From: Streptomyces durocortorensis
GTDB lineage: Bacteria; Actinomycetota; Actinomycetes; Streptomycetales; Streptomycetaceae
Reading direction: 5' to 3'
DNA: 64,000 nt
NCBI RefSeq assembly: GCF_031760065.1
Contig: NZ_CP134500.1
Location: forward strand, 4,092,001-4,156,000
Each line of letters begins with the position of its first letter. Positions within the stretch are counted from its first letter, which is position 1. This document shows positions 51,667-59,526 of the stretch, one piece after another. Under the pieces are notes generated by a model. It was given only the letters and a program-made list of their open reading frames with translations. It did not search any database and was not told where the DNA came from. Made by a program: the position numbers and the translations under genes.

Positions 51667-52659
51667 TCAGCCGAGCCAGCCGCGCCGTACCGCTTCGGCG
51701 CCCGCCTCGAAGCGGGAGTGGGCGCCCAGGCGGGTCATGAGTTCGGCCATCATGCGGCGGGTGGTGCGCACCCCCAGGCCGAGTCGCCGTGCGACGACGG
51801 TGTCGGTGTGGCCCTGGGCGAGCAGGCGCAGCAACTGCCTTTCCTGGCCGGTCAGCCCGTTGTCGTCGTGTTCGCGGTCGGTGGCGGTGCCGAAGTCGTC
51901 CGCCTGGTCCCAGATGGCTTCGAAGAGCGCGGCGAGGGCGGTGAGGATGCCCGGCCCCTGGAGCTGGAGGGCGCCGCGGGTGGTGTCCTCGGGGTCGATG
52001 GGCAGCAGGGCGGCGCGCCCGGTGAACAGGACCATGCGCAGGGGCAGTACCGCGGCGGTCCGTACGTGTGCTCCCTGGGAGGTGAGCCACCGGGCGTAGC
52101 CCAGGGTCGTGGGGTCGTTGCGCACGGAGGCTTGGTAGAGGGTGCGCATGGGGATGCCGCGCTCCAGCAGGGCGGCGTCCAGGGGGCGGGAGGCGTCGAG
52201 GGTGGCTTGGGTCTGCGCGCCGCCGGGCATGAAGGACATCAGGGGTGCCGTGGCCTCGCGGGCCAGTTGTTCCAGGCGGATGCGGATCTCCTCGACGCCG
52301 GTGAGGACTTCGACGTGGGTGCGGCTCGCCTCGGCTTCGGCGTGCTGGCGCAGCAGGGTCAGGGCGGCGACCTGGGCGTCCGCGAACTCCTGCTGGGAGC
52401 GCCGCAGTTCTCCCTCGCGCATGGACAGAAGCAGCTGGATGCCGACCGACGGGGGGACCGGGCGGAGCGTGCCTTCCGCGTGCGGCGAAGTGTGCAGCAG
52501 GCTCAGTTCGGCGAGCTGGTCGAGCGCGGCGCGTATGCCGCTGTCGGGCAGGGCCAGGGCCGCGGAGAGCTCGGCGACGCCGTACTCCGGCTCTTCCAGC
52601 ATGAGCCGGTAAACCGCTTCGGCGGTGTGGTCGATTCCGAGCGCGTGCAGCTGCGACAT
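51667..52659 (-). CDS. TrmB/LuxR-type transcriptional regulator
   Basis: The 330-residue protein combines an N-terminal TrmB-like winged helix (GIDHTAEAVYRLMLEEPEYG, VAELSAALALPDSGIRAALD), a middle region including a coiled part and a phospholipase-D-like sensory section (MRTLYQASVRNDPTTLGYAR), and a C-terminal LuxR helix-turn-helix (LTGQERQLLRLLAQGHTDTV, VARRLGLGVRTTRRMMAELM). Two DNA-binding heads on one sensor are characteristic of a Streptomyces-expanded family whose effectors are largely unknown. It is divergent from a set of genes including a tiny exported peptide, so that set is the probable target. Confidence 0.88.
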   Translation of the reverse strand: MSQLHALGIDHTAEAVYRLMLEEPEYGVAELSAALALPDSGIRAALDQLAELSLLHTSPHAEGTLRPVPPSVGIQLLLSMREGELRRSQQEFADAQVAALTLLRQHAEAEASRTHVEVLTGVEEIRIRLEQLAREATAPLMSFMPGGAQTQATLDASRPLDAALLERGIPMRTLYQASVRNDPTTLGYARWLTSQGAHVRTAAVLPLRMVLFTGRAALLPIDPEDTTRGALQLQGPGILTALAALFEAIWDQADDFGTATDREHDDNGLTGQERQLLRLLAQGHTDTVVARRLGLGVRTTRRMMAELMTRLGAHSRFEAGAEAVRRGWLG

Positions 52660-52789
52660 GGAGTTCCCCCAGTTCGTTCCTTATCGCGCCGATGGCGACG
52701 ATAGCCGCGGCCGGGCAGCTTGCTGCCCGCAAACCTCCTGCCTGGGCGAAACCCTGGGCAATGTCCGTCTCGCATTTCAAGATCAGCGC

Positions 52790-53068
52790 ATGCTTATGGT
52801 GACCGTGGCCCTCAGGGGTCCGCAAAGTGCTGCCCTGCCTGCCGATGTGCTGGACATCCTGTGGTTCGTCGCCTCTTTCGAACGCGGCGTCGAGCATCTG
52901 CACGCCGATTCCCCCGAGGTCGGAGGCATCGGCCATCTGACGTTCTTCGTCAAAGGGTCGACGCGGGAGAAGGCCGTGGCGCTGGCGCGCGGGATCACCC
53001 GCCGGGCGCTGGTGGACTCACCGGCGCTGACCGGCTGGCACGTGGTGCCGATGCCGGGGCAGCCATGA
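52790..53068 (+). CDS. Small hypothetical protein
   Basis: The 92-residue protein runs MLMVTVALRGPQSAALPADV, LDILWFVASFERGVEHLHAD, IGHLTFFVKGSTREKAVALA and RGITRRALVDSPALTGWHVV. It looks like a soluble alpha/beta fold with no known domain. ATG 52790 or 52796 may be the start; neither has a clear binding site. It is the first gene divergent from the TrmB/LuxR regulator and could be its target or cofactor. GC3 is high, supporting coding. Confidence 0.65.
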   Translation: MLMVTVALRGPQSAALPADVLDILWFVASFERGVEHLHADSPEVGGIGHLTFFVKGSTREKAVALARGITRRALVDSPALTGWHVVPMPGQP

Positions 53069-53165
53069 GGCAGGAGGCTGCCAGGCCACCCCCTGCCACA
53101 TTGATCTTCTTCCTTTCGGGCTGCCGGGCGAGCAGTGTTGATTCCACGCCGAGCGGGACGCCCCG

Positions 53166-53250
53166 GAGCTTCCGAGGTTCCCAGAGTTTCCGAGGTTTCC
53201 GACGCTTCCCGAGTTCCCGAGTTCCCGGAGTTCCCGGAGTTCCCGCCCGA
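53166..53250 (+). repeat. Degenerate 8-10 bp repeats (GAGTTCCCG type)
   Basis: TTCCGAGG, TTTCCGAGG, GAGTTCCCGA and GAGTTCCCG G variants recur about nine times just before the exported-peptide gene, in its probable promoter or leader region. Confidence 0.7.
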
Positions 53251-53290
53251 GCCTTCCGTTCAATTCGCCCGTCCCGTCTGAAGGAGCACC

Positions 53291-53440
53291 ATGTCTGCCG
53301 CCCGTCGACTGCTCAGCGCCACTGCCGTCGCTCTCGCCCTCGTCGCGTCCCTGGCCGCCGGAATCGCACTGGACGAGCTCGCCGAGCCCGGAGCGGAGAT
53401 TCGCAGCCAGGGCGCGCAGGACTCCGCCGGATGGGGATAG
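53291..53440 (+). CDS. Tiny exported peptide (49 residues)
   Basis: ATG 53291 follows AAGGAG at an ideal distance and opens a frame of 49 codons: MSAARRLLSATAVALALVAS, LAAGIALDELAEPGAEI and a tail ending QDSAGWG. The N-terminus is a clear signal sequence (two Arg, then a hydrophobic core ending near AAG). Secretion would release a peptide of about 25 residues, acidic, with a Gly-Trp-Gly terminus. I know no family. Placed between the TrmB/LuxR regulator gene and an EamA transporter with an M20 hydrolase, it might be a signal or a surface peptide. Confidence 0.7.
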   Translation: MSAARRLLSATAVALALVASLAAGIALDELAEPGAEIRSQGAQDSAGWG

Positions 53441-53496
53441 AGGCCGCTCCCACCCCGACCACCACTACCGCATGACGATGCAGCTGAGGACCTACG

Positions 53497-54456
53497 TTGA
53501 CCCCGACCACCTCTTCCACGGCCGCCACGCCGTCCGTGACCACCGCGCCGCCCGCACCCGCCACCTCCCCCGTCTCGCGCCTCGGGCTGTGGCTCGGCCC
53601 CCTCCTGGCGCTCGGCGCGACCGCCATCTGGTCCGGGAACTTCGTCGTCGCCCGCCATCTGGGCGATGTCATACCCCCCGTCCAGACCTCCTTCTGGCGG
53701 TGGGTGATCGCCCTCGTCGCCGTCGCCCCCTTCGCCACGCGAGGGCTCCTGCGCGACTGGCCCGCGGTGCGCCGGCACGCCGGTCTGATCGTGGTCGCGG
53801 CCCTGCTGGGGGTGACCCTGTTCAACACCCTGATCTACATCGCCGGGCAGTCGACGTCCGCCACGAACCTGGCTCTGATCGCGGCCGCCTCCCCCGCGGT
53901 GATCGCGGCGTTCGCCTTCCTGGACGGGGAGCGGATGACCGCCGTCCGCGCCACCGGCATGGTCATCGCGTTCGTCGGCGTGGTCACCCTGATCTCCAAG
54001 GGGAGCGTCACCGCCCTGCTCTCGATGGACTTCCGGGCCGGAGACCTGTGGATGCTCGCCGCGATGGCGACGTTCGCCGCCTACTCGGCGCTCCTCAAGC
54101 GCAAGCCGTCCACCATCTCCGGCCCCAGCTTCCTGCTGGCCACCTTCGCCGCGGGCACCGTGATGCTCGCCCCCGTGTACGCCGTGTCCGTCGCCCTCCA
54201 AGGGGCCTTCACACCCAGCGGCGCCACCGTCGGACCGCTGCTCTACATCGGCATCGCCTCGTCCGCGATCGCCTTCTACACCTGGAACAAGGCCGTCGCC
54301 CTCATCGGCGCCACCCGCGCCGGGATCGTCTACTACCTCCAGCCCGTGTTCGTCGCCTGTGTCGCCTACCTCGCGATCGGCGAGCACATCACGCTCATCC
54401 AGATTCTCTGCATGGGCGCGATCATCACCGGCGTCGCCGTCGGCGCCAAGCGCTGA
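53497..54456 (+). CDS. EamA/DMT-family transporter
   Basis: The 319-residue protein has ten membrane helices in two EamA repeats: LALGATAIWSGNFVVARHLG, PPVQTSFWRWVIALVAVAPF, NTLIYIAGQSTSATNLALIA and, in the second half, LLYIGIASSAIAFYTWNKAV, LIGATRAGIVYYLQPVFVAC. DMT proteins export amino acids and small metabolites. The start is TTG 53497, supported by GAGGA six bases upstream; the N-terminal 25 residues are Thr/Pro/Ala-rich. Next to an M20 amidohydrolase, a role in export or uptake of an amino-acid derivative is likely. Its stop lies inside a 25-bp tandem duplication. Confidence 0.9.
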   Translation: MTPTTSSTAATPSVTTAPPAPATSPVSRLGLWLGPLLALGATAIWSGNFVVARHLGDVIPPVQTSFWRWVIALVAVAPFATRGLLRDWPAVRRHAGLIVVAALLGVTLFNTLIYIAGQSTSATNLALIAAASPAVIAAFAFLDGERMTAVRATGMVIAFVGVVTLISKGSVTALLSMDFRAGDLWMLAAMATFAAYSALLKRKPSTISGPSFLLATFAAGTVMLAPVYAVSVALQGAFTPSGATVGPLLYIGIASSAIAFYTWNKAVALIGATRAGIVYYLQPVFVACVAYLAIGEHITLIQILCMGAIITGVAVGAKR

Positions 54457-54501
54457 AACCGCCCGACCCGATACGTGCTGAAACCGCCCGACCCGATACG
54501 T
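54452..54501 (+). repeat. Perfect 25-bp tandem duplication across a stop codon
   Basis: Copies 54452-54476 and 54477-54501 both start GCTGAAACCGCCCGACCCGA. The first contains the TGA of the EamA gene. No mismatch between copies, so the event is recent. Confidence 0.95.
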
Positions 54502-54513
54502 AAGGAAGAACTC

Positions 54514-55686
54514 ATGTCGCTTCACGTCAACGCCGACCGTCTGCTCTCCGACCTCACCCACCTGTCCCAGATCGGGGCCGGGCAGGACGGCGCCCTGTGG
54601 CGCATCGCCGGTACGAAGGCCGACTGGGCCGGGCGGGACTGGCTGGACAAGACCATGCGCGTGGAGGGCCTGCACACCTACTACGACGAGACGGGCAACG
54701 TCTTCTCCCGCCGCAGGAACACCTCCGGGCCCTGGCTGCTCCTCGGATCGCACGCCGACACGGTGCCCGCCGGTGGCCACCTGGACGGCGCCTACGGAGT
54801 CATCGCCGCCATGGAGGTGCTGCGCACCCTGCACGAGGAGGGGCACCCGCTGGCCGATCACGTGGAGAGCGTGGCCTGGTTCGACGAGGAAGGCGTACGC
54901 CCGGAGTCCGCCGGCGGGCTGGTGGGCTCCACCGCCCTCGCGGGCTCCGCTCACGCCGCGGACCTCGTGGGCTATCTGGAGATCCACATCGAACAGGGCC
55001 GCCGTATGGAGAAGGCCGGGCTGAACCTGGCACCCGTCACCGGCATCGTGGGCGTACGCCGCTACCAGGTGTCCGTGTCCGGGCAGGAGAACCACGCGGG
55101 CACCACGATGTGGGTGGACCGCCAGGACGCGGGGCGGGTGGCCGCCCGCATGGTCGCCGAACTGAAGGACATCATCCTGGCCGTCGATCCGAAGGGGATC
55201 GGCAACGCCGGTGTCATCAGCTTCGGCCCCGGAGCGGCCAACGTCGTGCCGGGCACCGCCAGTGCCGAACTGGAGGTCCGGGCCTCCTCGGAAACGGCCC
55301 TGGACCGCATCGAAACCGACCTGGACGAGACCCTTTCCCGTATCGCGGCGGAGGAGAACTGCGCTGCCGAGCTGGTCCGTGTCTCCGCCAAGCCCGCCGC
55401 GCACTTCGACAAGCGTGTCCTGAACGCCGTCCATGAGACCTGTCTGGAGAAGGGCCGCACGGATCAGCTGCTCTCCTACGCGGGGCACGACGCGTCAGTG
55501 ATCTCCACGCGCCTTCCCACCGCGATGATGTTCGTGCCCTCGACCGGCGGGTTCTCCCACTCCAACAAGGAGCACACGCCCGATGAGCAGCTGGTCCTGG
55601 GGGCGCAGGCCCTGCTCGACGCGGTCCTGAAGGTGGCGCCGATGCTGCTGGAGCAGGTGAGTTCCCCTGTGGCACTGGCGGCGTGA
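54514..55686 (+). CDS. M20-family amidohydrolase (N-carbamoyl-amino-acid hydrolase / allantoate type)
   Basis: The 390-residue di-zinc enzyme has GSHADTVPAGGHLDGAYGVI (His and Asp ligands), VAWFDEEGVRP, GYLEIHIEQGRRME (ligand His), GQENHAGTTMWVDRQDAGRV, LSYAGHDASVI and a final GGFSHSNKEHTPDEQLVLGA. It should hydrolyse a carbamoyl or ureido amide. The particular substrate is unknown; neither purine nor hydantoin genes are adjacent. ATG 54514 follows AAGGAAG. Probably in one operon with the EamA gene, pointing to salvage or export of an N-carbamoyl amino acid. Confidence 0.92.
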   Translation: MSLHVNADRLLSDLTHLSQIGAGQDGALWRIAGTKADWAGRDWLDKTMRVEGLHTYYDETGNVFSRRRNTSGPWLLLGSHADTVPAGGHLDGAYGVIAAMEVLRTLHEEGHPLADHVESVAWFDEEGVRPESAGGLVGSTALAGSAHAADLVGYLEIHIEQGRRMEKAGLNLAPVTGIVGVRRYQVSVSGQENHAGTTMWVDRQDAGRVAARMVAELKDIILAVDPKGIGNAGVISFGPGAANVVPGTASAELEVRASSETALDRIETDLDETLSRIAAEENCAAELVRVSAKPAAHFDKRVLNAVHETCLEKGRTDQLLSYAGHDASVISTRLPTAMMFVPSTGGFSHSNKEHTPDEQLVLGAQALLDAVLKVAPMLLEQVSSPVALAA

Positions 55687-55846
55687 GAGCCGCCCCCGGC
55701 CCCAGCTCCCCCGGCCCGCCCGGCTCCGCCGTCTCGTGGGGCCGGGCGGAGCCGCATCCACCGAAGCGGGGGAGCGACGATCCACAGGTTTGCGATGATC
55801 GACCTCACTGAACAGCACGAGTGATCACGACACCACCGGAGGATTC

Positions 55847-56041
55847 ATGGACGCACTCAGCAGCGAGGGAATGTGTGAGCTCGATCCGGTCACCTGGGAC
55901 GCGCTGATCGACGCGCTGAAGGCCAACGGCGTGTCCGACGAAGTGCTCAGCAAGGTCTGCCGGGAAGCCCTCGAAAAGATCAACACCACGCCGGCTACGG
56001 TCCGGGAGGAATGGCTGGCCACCGGCTTCAAGCCCTACTGA
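55847..56041 (+). CDS. Small hypothetical protein
   Basis: The 64-residue protein MDALSSEGMCELDPVTWDAL... continues IDALKANGVSDEVLSKVCRE, ALEKINTTPATVREEWLATG, FKPY. Predicted all-helical and acidic. ATG 55847 follows CCGGAGG. No family known to me. The intergenic 160 bases before it and 250 after hold nothing recognisable. Confidence 0.7.
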   Translation: MDALSSEGMCELDPVTWDALIDALKANGVSDEVLSKVCREALEKINTTPATVREEWLATGFKPY

Positions 56042-56295
56042 ACGACTGGTAGCCCGGCCGAGGGCGCGGGCCACATTTCCGGTGCCGAGCGGCCCTATAC
56101 GCATGAGGACGACGCAAGCCGGTGGGGGCGGGTGGGGTGGATCGGGCCGGAGGCGGGGGCGGGCCGAGGCCGGGGGCACAGTCCCCCGGTCGGACGGACT
56201 CCGGAACCGGCCGCGTTCATCTCGGCAATTCCTACCGGCGCCTTGGATAGTTGTTCTACCTTAGAACCTCCGCAGTCCGTCGGGGGGACCGTCGC

Positions 56296-57003
56296 ATGGC
56301 CAAGGACCAGATCGAGCACATCCGTACCGAGCGACCGTCCGCGCCTGCCACCGCACTCGCCGCCCAGCACGGCCTGGGCGACTGGGTCGACACCTTCGCG
56401 ACGAAGCAGGGCTTCGGGTGGAAGAAGTGGCGGGACTGGAGGCTCTACTTCTTCACGGGCGGCATGGCCGTGACGGCGCCGACCGGCTTCACGGCCGCGT
56501 ACGACTGGGGCACCGTGCGCGTCCTCCAGTACCGCACCACCGTCAACGGCGCTGCTTCGGAGGCCTGTTCCACTCTGATCGACCCGGCGGGGAGGGCCCT
56601 GACCATAGGGTTCGGCAGGCCTCCGCTCTTCAAGTCCGACAAGACGGTTCTCGGTGTCACCTCGTGGGAGTGCGGCGCCGGGTTCCTCTACCCGCACCTC
56701 TGGGGCGACCACATCCAGGGGCGTGTCACCCAGGCCCAGTTGGGCGGGGCGATCGCACGCGTCCAGCAGGGTGAATCGGTCAACTTCGGCCCCTACACGG
56801 TCAACCGGGACGGTGTCTCGGACAAGAAGTACTCGGCGGCCTGGCCGGAGATCATCGAAATCGGCTTCGGCGCCGGCGCCTTCATGTTCAACGGCCACCA
56901 GAGGAGGTCGACGGTACCCGAGGGCGCGGAAGTGTTCCGGATTCCCAACCTCGACCTCTTCGTGAAGCTGTGCCGCCATCTCAGCCCCAACCTGAAGGAC
57001 TGA
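56296..57003 (+). CDS. Hypothetical protein upstream of kinase-transporter
   Basis: The 235-residue soluble protein begins MAKDQIEHIRTERPSAPATA, contains WKKWRDWRLYFFTGGMAVTA, VRVLQYRTTVNGAASEACST, VNFGPYTVNRDGVSDKKY and ends VPEGAEVFRIPNLDLFVKL. It resembles a beta-rich, possibly PH-like domain but I cannot name it. ATG 56296 has no strong site. Ten bases separate it from the kinase-transporter gene, so the two are co-transcribed and it is a candidate kinase substrate or partner. Confidence 0.75.
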   Translation: MAKDQIEHIRTERPSAPATALAAQHGLGDWVDTFATKQGFGWKKWRDWRLYFFTGGMAVTAPTGFTAAYDWGTVRVLQYRTTVNGAASEACSTLIDPAGRALTIGFGRPPLFKSDKTVLGVTSWECGAGFLYPHLWGDHIQGRVTQAQLGGAIARVQQGESVNFGPYTVNRDGVSDKKYSAAWPEIIEIGFGAGAFMFNGHQRRSTVPEGAEVFRIPNLDLFVKLCRHLSPNLKD

Positions 57004-57013
57004 CCCCGCCACC

Positions 57014-59497
57014 GTGGAACAGCTGACGGGGCAGGACCCCACCCACATCGGCCCCTACCGTCTGATCGCCCGGCTCGGCGAGGGCGGAATGGGCCTGGTC
57101 TACCTCGGCCGCTCCGACCTCGGCCGCACGGTCGCGGTGAAGGTCGTGCAGGCCGAGCACGCCCAGCATCCCGAATTCCGCAGGCGTTTCGCCCGCGAGG
57201 TCGCCGCCGCCCGACGGGTGGGCGGCGACTGGACGGCAGCCGTGCTCGACGCCGACACCGACGCTGCGACGCCCTGGGTGGCGACGCAGTACATCCCGGG
57301 CCCGGACCTGACCACCGTGGTCGGCAAGGACTTCGGTCCGCTCCCCGAGCGCTCCGTCCACACCCTGGCCAACCGCCTCGCCCTCGCCCTCCAGGCCGTG
57401 CACGAAGCGGGCCTCGTCCACCGCGACCTCAAGCCGTCGAACGTTCTGGTGACGGTCGACGGACCTCGCGTCATCGACTTCGGCATCGCGCGGGCGCTGG
57501 ACAGCGTCGGCGGCGACAGCCTTCTGACCCGCACCGGAATGCTGATCGGTTCCCCCGGATTCATGTCGCCGGAACAGGTGCGGGGCCATGAACTCACCCC
57601 CGCCAGCGACCTGTTCTGCCTCGGCGCGGTCCTCGTCTACGCCGCCACCGGGCGCCTCCTCTTCGGGGCCACGGACACCGGGCTCAACGCGCACCTGTTC
57701 CGGATCGCCGAGGAAGAGCCCGACCTGACCGGCGTACCGGACTCCCTGCTGGATCTCGTACGCGCCTGCCTGCACAAGGACCCGGCCCAGCGGCCCACCA
57801 CGGCTCAGGTGATCGAGCGTACGGCGACGGACGGGCCCGGGGAGTGGCTGCCCGGCTCGGTGCTGGCCCAGCTCGGGCGCAAGGCGGCGGAACTGCTGGA
57901 CTTCGCCCCGGAGGTGCGAGGTGCCCGGCCCGACCCCCGCGTGCCCGGTTCGCGGTCCGCCCCGCGCGCGGGGGCCGCTCACCCGGATGCCCGGCCCGAG
58001 CCGACCTCGTACCCTCTGCCACCCGCCACGCCACCGCCCCCGCACGCCCCGAACCCGTACGCCGCCCCGAACCCGTACGCGCCGACGGCCGCCCCGGAGG
58101 GCGACGGCGTGGCGCTGAACCCCTGGCGCTGGCGAGGCCTGGCGCTGGCCACCTTCGCGCAACTGGTCGTGCTGGTCGACGCGGCGAGCACGCCCGCGCT
58201 GCTGTACTGGGCCGTCAAGGACCTGGCCTTCGCCACCTATGACCTGCACCAGATCCAGGCCGGCTATGTCCTGGCCTTCTGTTCGCTGCTGTTCGTCGGT
58301 GGGCACATCGCGGATCTCGTCGGCCGCAGGACGACGCTGCTCATCGGCCTGACCGGGTTCGCGTTGGCCGCCGTGGTCGGCGCCACGGCCGCCGGGCCCG
58401 AGGCACTCGTGGTGAGCCTCGTCCTGCGGGGTGTCTTCGCCGCCCTGATCACCCCGGCGGCGTTCGGCCTGGTCGCCGCCCAGTTCACCGAGCCGGGGGA
58501 ACGCAGGAAGGCCTTCGGGGTCTACTCCGTGACCGGCCTCGGCGGTGTCGCACTGGCCCTGTTCATCGCCGTGCCGCTCACCGAGTCGACGACCTGGCGC
58601 CTTGCCCTGTACGCCGTCGCCGGGCTCTCCCTCGTCGCACTCATCGGCACCGCCACCCTGGTCCGCGACTGGGTCCGCCGCGCTCCGGCCCGCTTCGACG
58701 GTCCCGGTGCGCTGCTGAGCACCCTCGGGATCGCGGCCGTCGTCTTCGGCCTGGCTCAGGTGCTGGGCGGATGGGGTGGCTGGGGTGAGCCGCTGATGGT
58801 TCCCGCCCTCGTCCTCGGCGTCGTCCTGCTGGCCGCCTTCGCCTGGCAGCAGTCGAGGGCGGGGACCAGCCCGATCCTGCCGGCGTACGCGACCGGGACC
58901 CGCGACCGCCTCGGTGCCTCGCTCGTCCTGTTCCTGATCGGGCTTGCCCTGGCGCCCGTGGCGTCACTCCTGGGAGCGTTTCTGATCTCCCTCGGCCCGT
59001 TGGCGTCCCTTCCCGCCTTCCTGGTGATGGCGGGTGCGTTTCTCATCGGTTCCCTGGCCGTCGCCGCCCGGCTGCTGCCGCGCATCGGGCCCCGCGCCCT
59101 GCTGGTGCCGGGGCTGCTGCTCGCGGCGGTCGGGGTGATGCTCATCGAGCTGGCCCAGGACTCCGTTTCCAGCACCGTCCCCAGCATGATCTGTGTCAGT
59201 GTCGGCCTGGGCATGGTCGGCACGGTGCTCTACTCGACCATCACCGACGGCATCGCCGCGCACGACTCCGGCGGCCGGGGCGGTCTCGTCATGGCGAACC
59301 AGCACTTGGGCGGTGAACTCGCCTTCGCGCTGCTCGGCGGGACGCTGTTCCAGCTGTCCAGCGTCGACCCCGTACTCGTCTACGGGGCGGCCGGGGTCCT
59401 GGCCGTCGCCGCCCTGCTCGGCGGGCTGCTGATCAAGGGCCCGGCGAGGACCGTCGCCCCCGCCGAGCCCTGGTCCGCCCCGACCCTGCCGGGTTAG
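57014..59497 (+). CDS. Ser/Thr protein kinase fused to an MFS transporter
   Basis: The 827-residue protein has an N-terminal Hanks-type kinase domain (residues 15 to about 268): glycine loop LGEGGMGLVY, Lys43 in VAVKVV, HRDLKPSN with Asp138, DFG at 155-157, SPEQVRGHELTPASDLFCLG and the final Arg in PAQRPTTAQ. A Pro/Ala-rich linker (about 290-365) leads to an MFS permease of 12 to 14 helices (about 375-810) with LVGRRTTLLIGL, GGHIADLV in place of motif A, and DHA2-like order. Kinase catalytic residues are all present. A kinase covalently joined to an exporter is unusual; the kinase may gate transport or the permease may sense ligand. GTG 57014 is the start. Confidence 0.93.
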   Translation: MEQLTGQDPTHIGPYRLIARLGEGGMGLVYLGRSDLGRTVAVKVVQAEHAQHPEFRRRFAREVAAARRVGGDWTAAVLDADTDAATPWVATQYIPGPDLTTVVGKDFGPLPERSVHTLANRLALALQAVHEAGLVHRDLKPSNVLVTVDGPRVIDFGIARALDSVGGDSLLTRTGMLIGSPGFMSPEQVRGHELTPASDLFCLGAVLVYAATGRLLFGATDTGLNAHLFRIAEEEPDLTGVPDSLLDLVRACLHKDPAQRPTTAQVIERTATDGPGEWLPGSVLAQLGRKAAELLDFAPEVRGARPDPRVPGSRSAPRAGAAHPDARPEPTSYPLPPATPPPPHAPNPYAAPNPYAPTAAPEGDGVALNPWRWRGLALATFAQLVVLVDAASTPALLYWAVKDLAFATYDLHQIQAGYVLAFCSLLFVGGHIADLVGRRTTLLIGLTGFALAAVVGATAAGPEALVVSLVLRGVFAALITPAAFGLVAAQFTEPGERRKAFGVYSVTGLGGVALALFIAVPLTESTTWRLALYAVAGLSLVALIGTATLVRDWVRRAPARFDGPGALLSTLGIAAVVFGLAQVLGGWGGWGEPLMVPALVLGVVLLAAFAWQQSRAGTSPILPAYATGTRDRLGASLVLFLIGLALAPVASLLGAFLISLGPLASLPAFLVMAGAFLIGSLAVAARLLPRIGPRALLVPGLLLAAVGVMLIELAQDSVSSTVPSMICVSVGLGMVGTVLYSTITDGIAAHDSGGRGGLVMANQHLGGELAFALLGGTLFQLSSVDPVLVYGAAGVLAVAALLGGLLIKGPARTVAPAEPWSAPTLPG

Positions 59498-59526
59498 GGA
59501 ACCTTCCTACGAGGCCCGGCGGGAGG

